This document shows, in pieces, positions 1 through 5,524 of a DNA stretch of 5,726 nucleotides. Numbering within the stretch: the stretch's first letter is position 1; every line of letters starts with the position of its first letter. The notes under the pieces are model-generated. The model made no database searches and was not told the DNA's origin. It was given only the letters and a program-made list of their open reading frames with translations. A program made the translations under genes and the position numbers. The DNA comes from JBBIRM01 sp964517975. GTDB taxonomy: Bacteria > Desulfobacterota > BSN033 > UBA1163. The DNA is taken from assembly GCA_964517975.1 (NCBI GenBank), contig CAZFDM010000256.1:1-5726 (forward strand). Direction: 5' to 3'.

Positions 1-292
1 GAAATTTGGTGGGTATATCCCTGGAATCAGACCGGGTCAGAAGACCGCCGAATATATCGATAGGGTCTTAACAAGGATCACCTTGGGAGGGGCCATCTAT
101 GTTTCGGCCATTTGTGTTTTGCCAACGATCCTTTATAGGAAGTTCAATGTTCCTTTTTATTTTGGTGGCACCGCTCTTCTGATTGTGGTCGGTGTGGCAT
201 TGGATACGGTTCAACAGATCGAGGCCCATATGCTGACCCGACATTATGAAGGGTTGATGAAAAAGGGCAGATTGAAAGGAAGGCGTGGATAA
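1..292 (+). CDS. secY: SecY, protein translocase channel subunit (C-terminal 96 residues, partial)
   Basis: This is the C-terminal end of SecY, the membrane pore of the Sec translocon, which works with SecE, SecG and SecA to export or insert proteins. The gene runs in from the left edge; the first full codon is at position 2 and the stop is TAA at 290-292. Visible parts are the conserved cytoplasmic loop GGYIPGIRPGQKTAEYID, which in the family contacts the ribosome and SecA, then a hydrophobic segment (about LGGAIYVSAICVLPTILY). A second one follows (about FYFGGTALLIVVGVALDTV), running into QQIEAHM and a basic tail ending KGRRG. These correspond to the last two transmembrane helices. The place at the head of adk-infA-rpmJ is the usual end of the spc operon. 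The identification is secure; only the truncation by the window is a limit. Confidence 0.97.
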   Translation, partial: KFGGYIPGIRPGQKTAEYIDRVLTRITLGGAIYVSAICVLPTILYRKFNVPFYFGGTALLIVVGVALDTVQQIEAHMLTRHYEGLMKKGRLKGRRG

Positions 293-340
293 ATCTAAAA
301 TCATCCCCAATTGTAAAATGAAAATTGAAAATTTAAAAAA

Positions 341-366
341 TAGAGAATTAAAAATTTTGTTCTCTA
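341..366 (+). promoter_or_regulatory. Hairpin in the AT-rich secY-adk spacer
   Basis: TAGAGAA at 341-347 and TTCTCTA at 360-366 form a perfect 7-bp inverted repeat around a 12-nt AT-rich loop. It lies in a 109-nt spacer of low-complexity AAAATT-like units, about 20 nt before the adk ribosome binding site. It is not followed by a run of T, so it does not look like an intrinsic terminator. It could be an RNA stability or processing element, or simply chance in AT-rich DNA. Weak promoter-like boxes (TTGAAA at 325-330, ATTAAA at 347-352) are present but not convincing. Confidence 0.35.
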
Positions 367-401
367 CTGAAAGATCCTTTTAAGGGCGAGGTGCTCGTTT
401 G

Positions 402-1055
402 ATGAATTTGATTCTATTAGGTCCTCCTGGGGCAGGGAAAGGGACCCAGGCGCAAAAGATAGTTGAAACCTACCATATCCCTCAAATCTCGACCGGGGAT
501 ATTTTAAGATCAGCAGTGAAAGAGGGCACCCCTCTGGGAAAGGAAGCCAAAGCCTTCATGGATCGAGGCCAACTGGTACCAGATGAAGTAGTGATTGGGA
601 TCATTGAGGAAAGACTCAGGGCTTCGGATTGCCAATCTGGGTTTATCCTGGATGGATTTCCGAGGAATATCTCTCAGGCAGACGCCCTTCAATCCCTGCT
701 GTCAAAGATAGGAAAATCGATTGATCATGTCATCAATATTGAAGTCGATTTTGAAGAACTGGTCCGGAGGTTAACAGGACGAAGGACTTGTAAAAACTGT
801 GGAGCAATGTTTCACATTCTTTTCCAACCTCCCAAAGAGGAGGGGAAGTGTGACCGATGTGGAGGCCCCCTCTATCAACGAACCGACGATCATGAGGAGA
901 CCATCCGAACCCGTCTGAAGGAATATGAGAAGCAGACTGCCCCGCTTGTTGACTATTATCAAAAGAAGAAACTCTTGCGATCCATCGATGGGGTAGGGGA
1001 GGCCGAGCAGATTTTTGTACGAATTCTCCAACAACTAGGGAAACCTCTTTCTTAA
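402..1055 (+). CDS. adk: Adenylate kinase with zinc-binding LID
   Basis: Adenylate kinase catalyses ATP + AMP = 2 ADP in the cytoplasm. The 217-residue protein begins MNLILLGPPGAGKGT, giving the P-loop at residues 7-15. The NMP-binding part follows with TGDILR (31-36), and DGFPR at 84-88 supplies a catalytic arginine. The LID (about 122-160) carries four cysteines, C130-x2-C133 and C150-x2-C153, the pattern of the structural-zinc form. DDHEETIRTRL (162-172) follows, as expected. The ATG at 402 is chosen because GAGGTG at 388-393 lies 8 nt upstream and the family starts MNLILLGPPG; a TTG just before it (399) would add one residue. It sits between secY and infA in the spc region; the stop is 15 nt before infA. 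Confidence 0.97.
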   Translation: MNLILLGPPGAGKGTQAQKIVETYHIPQISTGDILRSAVKEGTPLGKEAKAFMDRGQLVPDEVVIGIIEERLRASDCQSGFILDGFPRNISQADALQSLLSKIGKSIDHVINIEVDFEELVRRLTGRRTCKNCGAMFHILFQPPKEEGKCDRCGGPLYQRTDDHEETIRTRLKEYEKQTAPLVDYYQKKKLLRSIDGVGEAEQIFVRILQQLGKPLS

Positions 1056-1070
1056 AGAAGAGGATGACCG

Positions 1071-1289
1071 ATGCCGAAAGAAGAAGCGATCCAAGTCGAA
1101 GGGAAGGTTTTAGAAACCCTTCCCAATGCCATGTTCAGGGTAGAATTAGAAAATGGGCATAAGGTGTTGGCCCATATTTCGGGAAAGATGAGGATGCACT
1201 TTATCAAGATCCTTCCCGGGGATAAAGTGATGGTAGAACTATCCCCCTATGATCTTTCACGGGGAAGGATCATTTATAGGGAGAAATAG
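1071..1289 (+). CDS. infA: Translation initiation factor IF-1
   Basis: IF-1 binds the ribosomal A site of the 30S subunit during initiation, working with IF-2 and IF-3. The 72-residue length is exactly that usual for the family. The sequence is a single S1-type OB fold with the typical block LETLPNAMFRVELENGHKVLAHISGKMRMHFIKILPGDKVMVELSPYDLSRGRI. The start is ATG 1071, with GAGG at 1060-1063 seven bases upstream. An ATG at 1064 lies in another frame and is not used. The gene follows adk by 15 nt and its stop is 5 nt before the rpmJ start, so translation is probably coupled along the message. In many relatives map stands directly before infA; it is missing here. Confidence 0.97.
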   Translation: MPKEEAIQVEGKVLETLPNAMFRVELENGHKVLAHISGKMRMHFIKILPGDKVMVELSPYDLSRGRIIYREK

Positions 1290-1294
1290 AGACC

Positions 1295-1408
1295 GTGAAG
1301 GTTCGGGCTTCTGTCAAAAGAATCTGTGATAAGTGTAAAATTGTGAAGCGAAAAGGGGTCATCCGAGTGATCTGTGAGAACCCCAAGCATAAGCAGCGAC
1401 AGGGATAA
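1295..1408 (+). CDS. rpmJ: 50S ribosomal protein L36, zinc-ribbon form
   Basis: This small gene encodes the 37-residue ribosomal protein L36 of the large subunit, read from a GTG start at 1295-1297 to TAA at 1406-1408. The protein begins MKVRASVKRICDKCK and ends NPKHKQRQG, as in the family. C11, C14, C27 and H32 form the C-C-C-H zinc site of the zinc-dependent form. Only 5 nt separate it from the infA stop; the AGGGAG at about 1278-1283, inside the end of infA, is the likely ribosome binding site, with a spacing of about 11 nt that is somewhat long. Position between infA and rpsM is the standard one. The identification is certain despite the short length. Confidence 0.97.
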   Translation: MKVRASVKRICDKCKIVKRKGVIRVICENPKHKQRQG

Positions 1409-1412
1409 ATTT

Positions 1413-1477
1413 GAAAGGTGGGGAGTGGAAGGTCAAGGGTGTTTAACACTCCCTTCCGCCTTCTGCTCTCCCTTTTC
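1413..1477 (+). promoter_or_regulatory. Imperfect hairpin in the rpmJ-rpsM leader, candidate S4-type control element
   Basis: The 86-nt gap before rpsM folds as an extended imperfect hairpin. GAAA 1413-1416 pairs with TTTC 1474-1477, GGGAG 1421-1425 with CTCCC 1468-1472, TGGAAGG 1426-1432 with CCTTCCG 1452-1458 (one T-G pair), and GTGT 1439-1442 with ACAC 1446-1449. AAGGG 1435-1439 could instead pair with CCCTT 1451-1455, so two folds compete. In Escherichia coli S4 represses the alpha operon by binding a leader structure just before rpsM; the same location here makes such a role possible. That is inference, since no match to the known pseudoknot is claimed. No T run follows, so a terminator is unlikely. 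Confidence 0.4.
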
Positions 1478-1494
1478 GATTAAAGGAGAAAGAG

Positions 1495-1872
1495 ATGGCC
1501 CGTATAGCAGGCGTTGATCTTCCAAAGGACAAGCGAGTGGAGGTGGCTCTGACATATATTTATGGGATTGGGAGGCCCTCTGCCAACAAAATCCTCGAGA
1601 AGGCGAACGTGAACAAAGACACCAAAGTCCATCAGTTGACCGAAGCAGAGGTCGTTCGAATTCGGGACATCATTGAACAAGAATATAAGGTAGAGGGAGA
1701 TCTCCGAAGAGAGGTGGCGACCAATATCAAACGGTTGATGGATATTGGGTCCTATCGGGGGCTTCGTCATCGAAAGTCCCTCCCTGTTCGAGGGCAACGA
1801 ACCCATACCAACGCCAGGACACGAAAAGGACCTCGACGGGCAATCATTGGGAGGAAAAAGGAAAAGGAATAA
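1495..1872 (+). CDS. rpsM: 30S ribosomal protein S13
   Basis: S13 sits in the head of the small subunit, binds 16S rRNA and touches the large subunit and the P-site tRNA. The 125-residue protein starts MARIAGVDLPKDKRVEVALTYIYGIG, with the helical N-terminal half typical of the family. The signature GLRHRKSLPVRGQRTHTNARTRKGPR is at residues 89-114. A lysine-rich end (KKEKE) follows. Length is normal. The ATG at 1495 has AGGAG at 1484-1488, six bases upstream. It is the first gene of the classical alpha-operon block (rpsM-rpsK-rpsD-rpoA-rplQ). The 86-nt leader before it is the longest gap within the ribosomal-protein genes here and may carry regulation. Confidence 0.98.
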   Translation: MARIAGVDLPKDKRVEVALTYIYGIGRPSANKILEKANVNKDTKVHQLTEAEVVRIRDIIEQEYKVEGDLRREVATNIKRLMDIGSYRGLRHRKSLPVRGQRTHTNARTRKGPRRAIIGRKKEKE

Positions 1873-1944
1873 TTGGTATTTTTCCCAGAGGACCTCATGA
1901 ATCCTGCATCAGGGACAACGAAATGACGCTAAAGAGGAGGAAGT

Positions 1945-2334
1945 ATGGCCAAAGGGCCAGGGGTGAAGAAAAAGAAAGTGAAAAAGGTGGTTCAGTCTGG
2001 AATTGCTCATATTCAAGCAACCTTTAACAATACCATCATTACGATTACCGATCCTGAAGGGAATGTGGTCTGTTGGTCTAGCGCAGGTACCCAAGGGTTT
2101 AAGGGCTCACGGAAGGGTACTCCTTTTGCTGCTCAGATGGCCGCAGAGGATGCAGCCAAAAAGGCAATGGAGCATGGAGTTCGTTCCATTGATGTCTATG
2201 TGAAGGGACCAGGGGCCGGTAGGGAATCTGCTCTCAGGTCTTTGCAGGCAGCGGGATTGAAGGTTCACCTCATCAAGGACGTGACCCCAATCCCCCACAA
2301 TGGATGTCGTCCTCCTAAGCGGAGAAGAGTATAA
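1945..2334 (+). CDS. rpsK: 30S ribosomal protein S11
   Basis: S11 lies on the platform of the small subunit near the mRNA exit and the Shine-Dalgarno helix. The 129-residue protein has a basic N terminus (KKKKVKK, 8-14), the core ATFNNTIITITDPEGNVVCWSSAGTQGFKGSRKGTPFAAQ, and the glycine-rich turn VKGPGAGRESALR. It ends in the family hallmark IPHNGCRPPKRRRV. Length and start are standard; ATG 1945 has AGGAGG at 1935-1940 only 4 nt upstream. A 72-nt spacer separates it from rpsM. It holds a small CCTG-CAT-CAGG hairpin and no gene. The stop codon overlaps the ribosome binding site of rpsD, so S11 and S4 synthesis are probably coupled. Confidence 0.98.
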   Translation: MAKGPGVKKKKVKKVVQSGIAHIQATFNNTIITITDPEGNVVCWSSAGTQGFKGSRKGTPFAAQMAAEDAAKKAMEHGVRSIDVYVKGPGAGRESALRSLQAAGLKVHLIKDVTPIPHNGCRPPKRRRV

Positions 2335-2340
2335 GGAGGT
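2332..2340 (+). promoter_or_regulatory. Perfect Shine-Dalgarno overlapping the rpsK stop, for rpsD
   Basis: TAAGGAGGT at 2332-2340 is fully complementary to the canonical 3' end of 16S rRNA. It contains the rpsK stop codon (TAA 2332-2334) and lies 5 nt before the TTG start of rpsD. This match fixes the TTG as the start: no in-frame ATG or GTG lies near, and the following codons give the family N terminus ARYTK. The strong site probably offsets the weak start codon. Confidence 0.85.
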
Positions 2341-2345
2341 TCACG

Positions 2346-2972
2346 TTGGCAAGATATACGAAATCGCTTTGCAGACTTTGTCGAAGAGAGAATTTGAAAC
2401 TTTTTCTCAAGGGAGAGAGATGTTATACGGAGAAGTGTGCTTTTGAAAGGAGGAATTACCCTCCGGGTCAACATGGACAAGAACGAAAGAAATTTTCTGA
2501 GTATGGAGCCCAGTTACGTGAGAAACAGAAGGTTAAGAGAATCTATGGGGTGTTAGAAAATCAATTCCGCAATACTTTCAAAGAAGCAGATCGAAGAAAA
2601 GGGATCACAGGAGAAAACCTCCTCTCCCTATTGGAGCGGAGATTGGATAATACGGTTTACCGACTGGGATTTGCCCATTCAAGAAATGAAGCACGCCAGT
2701 TAGTAAGGCATAATCACTTTCTGGTTAATCAAGTCAAGGTGAATATTCCCTCTTACTTGGTCAAGCCAGGGGATGTCATTGAGGTACGAGAAAAAAGCAA
2801 AAAGGTAGTGCGGATTATAGATGCCCTGGAAGGCGTGGCTCGAAGAGGTGTTCCACAATGGTTGGAATTGAATAAGGAACAAATGAAGGGGAGTGTGAGG
2901 GCCCTTCCAACCCGGGAAGATATCACCCTTCCCATTCAAGAAAAGTTGATTGTTGAGCTCTATTCAAAATAA
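2346..2972 (+). CDS. rpsD: 30S ribosomal protein S4, zinc-finger form, TTG start
   Basis: S4 is a primary 16S rRNA binder that starts assembly of the small subunit body, and in several bacteria it represses its own operon. The 208-residue protein has an N-terminal zinc finger with C9, C12, C26 and C31. The conserved stretch FERRNYPPGQHGQ (33-45) follows. The S4 RNA-binding domain is at about 98-160 (RRLDNTVYRLGFAHSRNEARQLVRHNHFLVNQVKVN). The C terminus ends IQEKLIVELYSK, close to the usual IVEFYSR type. Translation starts at TTG 2346, supported by a perfect Shine-Dalgarno 5 nt upstream. Length is normal. The gene lies 11 nt behind rpsK and 30 nt before rpoA. Confidence 0.98.
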   Translation: MARYTKSLCRLCRRENLKLFLKGERCYTEKCAFERRNYPPGQHGQERKKFSEYGAQLREKQKVKRIYGVLENQFRNTFKEADRRKGITGENLLSLLERRLDNTVYRLGFAHSRNEARQLVRHNHFLVNQVKVNIPSYLVKPGDVIEVREKSKKVVRIIDALEGVARRGVPQWLELNKEQMKGSVRALPTREDITLPIQEKLIVELYSK

Positions 2973-3002
2973 CCTTTTAACCCTTTTTTTTGGGGAGGCT
3001 AT

Positions 3003-4025
3003 ATGGTTCAGAAAAGTGGAAAAGACCTCATTCGACCCAAAAAGTTGGAGTTCGAAAAAGAAACTCTAACCCCCTATTATGGGAAATTCACGGCAGAGCC
3101 TTTTGAAAGGGGATTTGGCATCACCATTGGAAATTCTCTACGTCGCATCCTCCTCTCCTCCCTTCAGGGAGCTGCCATCACCTCGGTCAAAATAGACGGA
3201 GTGCTGCATGAATTCTCAACAATCCCTGGGGTGAAAGAGGATGTGACGGAAATCATCCTTAATCTTAAGGAGGTCAGGTTAAAACTTCATACCGAAGGTC
3301 CCAAGACGATCCGCGTGAAGGCAGAAGGCCCGAAGGTCCTGAAGGCAGGAGATTTCCAAACCGGTGACGCTGTGGAGGTCCTCAATCCGGAGCATTACAT
3401 CGCTACTCTGTCCAAAGATGGGAAACTCTCCATGGAAATGATGGTGAAGATGGGAAGAGGTTATGTCCCAGCAGAACGAAATAAGGATGAGAATCAACCC
3501 ATTGGCACCATTCCTATCGATGCCATCTTCTCTCCTATCAGGAAGGTCAACTATACGGTCACCAATGCCAGGGTGGGGCAGATCACGGACTACGATAAAT
3601 TGACCCTGGAGGTCTGGACCGATGGGAGTTTAAATCCTGAGGAGGCTATTACCCAATCGGCCAAGATTCTGAGGGACCAACTTTCCATCTTCATCACCCT
3701 TGAAGAGGAGGAGGAAGAAGAGAGTTCGATTTCTGAGGAACAGACCGAAGCCCAGAAATTGAATGAAAATCTTTTTCGAAGTGTTGATGAATTAGAACTC
3801 TCTGTGAGGTCTGCCAATTGTCTGAAACATGCCAACATCAAATTGATTGGAGATCTGGTTCAGAAGACAGAGGCGGAGATTCTGGCCACGAAGAACTTTG
3901 GTCGAAAATCTCTTAATGAGATTAAAGAAATCCTTGCAGGGATGGGACTTAGCTTGGGAATGAAATTAGAGAATTGGCCTCCAAAGTCCCATAAAGAGGA
4001 AATGGAAACAGGGGCAGTGGGATAG
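3003..4025 (+). CDS. rpoA: DNA-directed RNA polymerase subunit alpha
   Basis: Alpha dimerises to seed RNA polymerase assembly and contacts upstream promoter DNA and activators. The 340-residue protein has the N-terminal assembly domain (about 1-232), with FERGFGITIGNSLRRILLSSLQGAAITSVKIDGVLHEF and the block NYTVTNARVGQITDYDKLTLEVWTDG. A strongly acidic linker (about 233-253) includes seven glutamates in a row. The C-terminal domain (about 254-323) carries SVRSANCL (267-274), whose R269 corresponds to E. coli R265 that binds UP-element DNA. FGRKSLNEIKEIL and GLSLGMKLENWPP follow. A tail of about 14 residues extends past WPP. ATG 3003 has GGAGG at 2994-2998, 4 nt upstream. The rpsD-rpoA gap contains a T8 run (2984-2991) without a hairpin. 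Confidence 0.98.
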   Translation: MVQKSGKDLIRPKKLEFEKETLTPYYGKFTAEPFERGFGITIGNSLRRILLSSLQGAAITSVKIDGVLHEFSTIPGVKEDVTEIILNLKEVRLKLHTEGPKTIRVKAEGPKVLKAGDFQTGDAVEVLNPEHYIATLSKDGKLSMEMMVKMGRGYVPAERNKDENQPIGTIPIDAIFSPIRKVNYTVTNARVGQITDYDKLTLEVWTDGSLNPEEAITQSAKILRDQLSIFITLEEEEEEESSISEEQTEAQKLNENLFRSVDELELSVRSANCLKHANIKLIGDLVQKTEAEILATKNFGRKSLNEIKEILAGMGLSLGMKLENWPPKSHKEEMETGAVG

Positions 4026-4034
4026 GAGGATAGG

Positions 4035-4496
4035 ATGAGGCATCGGATCTCGGGAAGAAAATTGAGTCGCCATACCCAACATCGGAAGTTGATGTATAGG
4101 AACATGCTCGTCTCCTTGCTTCAACACGAGCGGATCAAGACCACCCTGGCAAAAGCCAAAGAATTAAGGCGTTGGGCAGACTGGGTCATCGGGTTAGGGA
4201 AGAAGGGAACCCTTCATGCTCGAAGGCAGGCATTTGATATTTTACGAGACGAGACGATCGTAAAGAAACTTTTTGATAAAATTGCCCCGAAAATGAAAGA
4301 GAGGGAGGGAGGATATACTCGCATCTATAAACTGGGTTGGCGCCAAGGCGATGGAGCCCCTCTCTCTTTGATTGAATTAGTCACCTATGCCTCCCCTGAA
4401 GAAGAGAAGAAGTCGGCCCTCAAGAAAGCCAAGAAAGCCCTTGAAAAGGTAAAGCCTAAAAAGAAAGAAGAGGCTCAGAAACCAAAAGAGAAATGA
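4035..4496 (+). CDS. rplQ: 50S ribosomal protein L17 with Lys/Glu-rich tail
   Basis: L17 belongs to the large subunit, near the peptide exit tunnel. The core (about 1-120) shows MRHRISGRKLSRHTQHRKLMYRNMLVSLLQHERIKTTLAKAKELRRWADWVI and ends GAPLSLIELVTY, matching the family. Beyond it residues about 121-153 form an added low-complexity tail of lysine, glutamate and alanine (EEEKKSALKKAKKALEKVKPKKKEEAQKPKEK). The core alone is the usual length of roughly 116-120 residues. ATG 4035 has AGGAGG at 4024-4029 overlapping the rpoA stop, 5 nt upstream, so the two are probably coupled. It is the last gene of the block; the next gene converges on it and I see no clear terminator after it. Confidence 0.97.
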   Translation: MRHRISGRKLSRHTQHRKLMYRNMLVSLLQHERIKTTLAKAKELRRWADWVIGLGKKGTLHARRQAFDILRDETIVKKLFDKIAPKMKEREGGYTRIYKLGWRQGDGAPLSLIELVTYASPEEEKKSALKKAKKALEKVKPKKKEEAQKPKEK

Positions 4497-4584
4497 AAGA
4501 ATGTTTAAAGTTCTCTCTGAATCCCTCATGATTAAATTTATTTCCGTTGAGTATGGAAAAGGGGAGGGCATGGCTACTGGAAGA

Positions 4585-4947
4585 TCATTGTGAAAGCCAT
4601 CTTAGGACTCTGAAGTGGAAGGCCTGGGAATTAAGATCCTCCATCTCACAAAAGATTTTGAAGAAATCTGTTCCCCGAATGAAATAAACAGAGTCTTTAA
4701 AAAAGAGCGCTACAATAAACCCCTCTCCTGAGGTGGGCTCCAATCCCTTCTCTTTGAGATATTTTATTAGATTTGGATAAACTTTATCTCTTAAATAATC
4801 CCATCTCTCATTTTCCCTTATCACGACCTCATAGAGGATAAAAGATCCTTCTTCTTTCTCACGGAGTTCATATGAGACCCTGTTGTAATCGACTGCTGGT
4901 ATCACTTTATACGCTTTGGATAATATCATATCCCTATAATCGGCCAT
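4585..4947 (-). CDS. Unrecognised protein of about 120 residues
   Basis: I do not recognise this protein. From ATG 4947 it reads MADYRDMILSKAYKVIPAVDYNR and runs 120 residues to TGA at 4585-4587. It is soluble-looking, with no signal peptide or membrane segment, no cysteine pairs, and many charged and aromatic residues. Visible pieces are a charged stretch with WDYLRDKVYPNLIKYLKEKGLEP and a hydrophobic strand-like part FIVALFFKDSVYFIRGTDFFKIF near the end. The frame stays open upstream to a TTG at 5028 overlapping the hsp20 stop. Those extra 27 codons cross the hsp20 terminator, so they are probably not coding; a second ATG at 4929 is also possible. GGGGGG and GGGGAG directly before ATG 4947 are a poor ribosome binding site. 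It probably depends on readthrough from hsp20, or on a promoter inside that gene. Confidence 0.6.
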   Translation of the reverse strand: MADYRDMILSKAYKVIPAVDYNRVSYELREKEEGSFILYEVVIRENERWDYLRDKVYPNLIKYLKEKGLEPTSGEGFIVALFFKDSVYFIRGTDFFKIFCEMEDLNSQAFHFRVLRWLSQ

Positions 4948-4964
4948 CTCCCCAACCCCCCGGT

Positions 4965-4993
4965 AAAAAAGGGCACCTTTGAGGGTGCCCTTT
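4965..4993 (-). terminator. Rho-independent terminator of hsp20
   Basis: On the minus strand a 10-bp stem, AAAGGGCACC pairing with GGTGCCCTTT (4984-4993 with 4968-4977), encloses a 6-nt loop. It runs straight into six T (4970-4965). It lies about 28 nt after the hsp20 stop. On the plus strand only three T follow the stem, so it acts mainly for the minus strand. It stands between hsp20 and the unrecognised gene downstream. Confidence 0.92.
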
Positions 4994-5020
4994 AGGAGAC
5001 GGTCAATACGCTGACCGAAA

Positions 5021-5470
5021 TTATTCAACCTCTATCTTGATTTCTTTCTTCTTGGCCTCTTCGGTTTTTGGGAGAACGACCTTCAATACCCCGTTTTTAT
5101 AGGTGGCATTGATCTTATCATTCTGGACCTGGCTCGGAAGTCGAATGGTTCGTGTGAAGGATCCATAACTTCGCTCAACAAGGTGGTAGTTCTCCTCTTT
5201 TTCCTCTTTCTCATGCTTCTTTTCTCCCTTAATGGTGAGAAGGTTATTCATCAGAGAGATATTTATATCCTTTGGGTCAATCCCGGGAACCTCCACCTTC
5301 ACCATGTATTCACTATCTGTCTCAGAGACATCGAGCGAAGGGAACCACTCCGAAACCTCTTCCACTCTTGCAGGCCTCCTTTCAAAGAATGAATCCCAGA
5401 GCCGGTCCATCTCCCTCTTGATGCGATCTAATTCCCTAAAGGGTCTCCAAGGAGAAATCTCCCACACCAT
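5021..5470 (-). CDS. Small heat shock protein, Hsp20/alpha-crystallin family
   Basis: Small heat shock proteins are ATP-independent holdases that bind unfolding proteins in the cytoplasm and keep them for refolding by DnaK and others. The 149-residue protein has an N-terminal arm with WRPFRELDRIKREMDRLWDSFF. An alpha-crystallin domain follows at about 42-136 (FPSLDVSETDSEYMVKVEVPGIDPKDINISL). It includes RSYGSFTRTIRLP (100-112) and the A-x-x-x-N-G-V-L motif at 122-129. The C-terminal I-x-I motif used for oligomer assembly is I144-K-I146. Start ATG 5470 is backed by AAGGAGGG at about 5478-5485. A sigma70-type promoter lies upstream and a rho-independent terminator downstream, so it can be a single-gene unit. 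It runs against the ribosomal operon. Confidence 0.95.
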   Translation of the reverse strand: MVWEISPWRPFRELDRIKREMDRLWDSFFERRPARVEEVSEWFPSLDVSETDSEYMVKVEVPGIDPKDINISLMNNLLTIKGEKKHEKEEKEENYHLVERSYGSFTRTIRLPSQVQNDKINATYKNGVLKVVLPKTEEAKKKEIKIEVE

Positions 5471-5496
5471 AATTCATCCCTCCTTTCGAGACTTAA

Positions 5497-5524
5497 TTTT
5501 TTGTTCGGTTTTTCCAACAAAAAA
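5497..5524. repeat. AT-rich inverted repeat over the hsp20 -10 and start region
   Basis: TTTTTTGTT (5497-5505) and AACAAAAAA (5516-5524) are perfect inverse complements. They continue inward with GG (5507-5508) and CC (5514-5515) around a T5 loop, with one unpaired C at 5506. The repeat touches the -10 box and spans the expected transcription start, so the full hairpin would not be in the mRNA. This favours a DNA operator or a chance AT-rich palindrome over an RNA structure. Confidence 0.45.

Noticed and set aside
318..383. A 21-codon frame from ATG 318 in the secY-adk spacer
   Set aside because: It has no ribosome binding site, lies in low-complexity AT-rich DNA, and resembles no known protein.
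2984..2991. T8 run before rpoA as an intrinsic terminator
   Set aside because: There is no stable hairpin just upstream, and it lies inside an operon with close gene spacing.
4487..4516. AGAGAA/TTCTCT inverted repeat at the end of rplQ as a terminator
   Set aside because: The stem is only 6 bp and AT-rich, the loop is 18 nt, and no T run follows.
4553..4687. A plus-strand frame of 44 codons antisense to the unrecognised gene
   Set aside because: It is short, has no convincing context, and overlaps the end of a longer and more protein-like minus-strand frame.
5471..5515. RNA thermometer (ROSE or fourU) in the hsp20 leader
   Set aside because: No segment of the predicted leader is complementary to the AAGGAGGG ribosome binding site.
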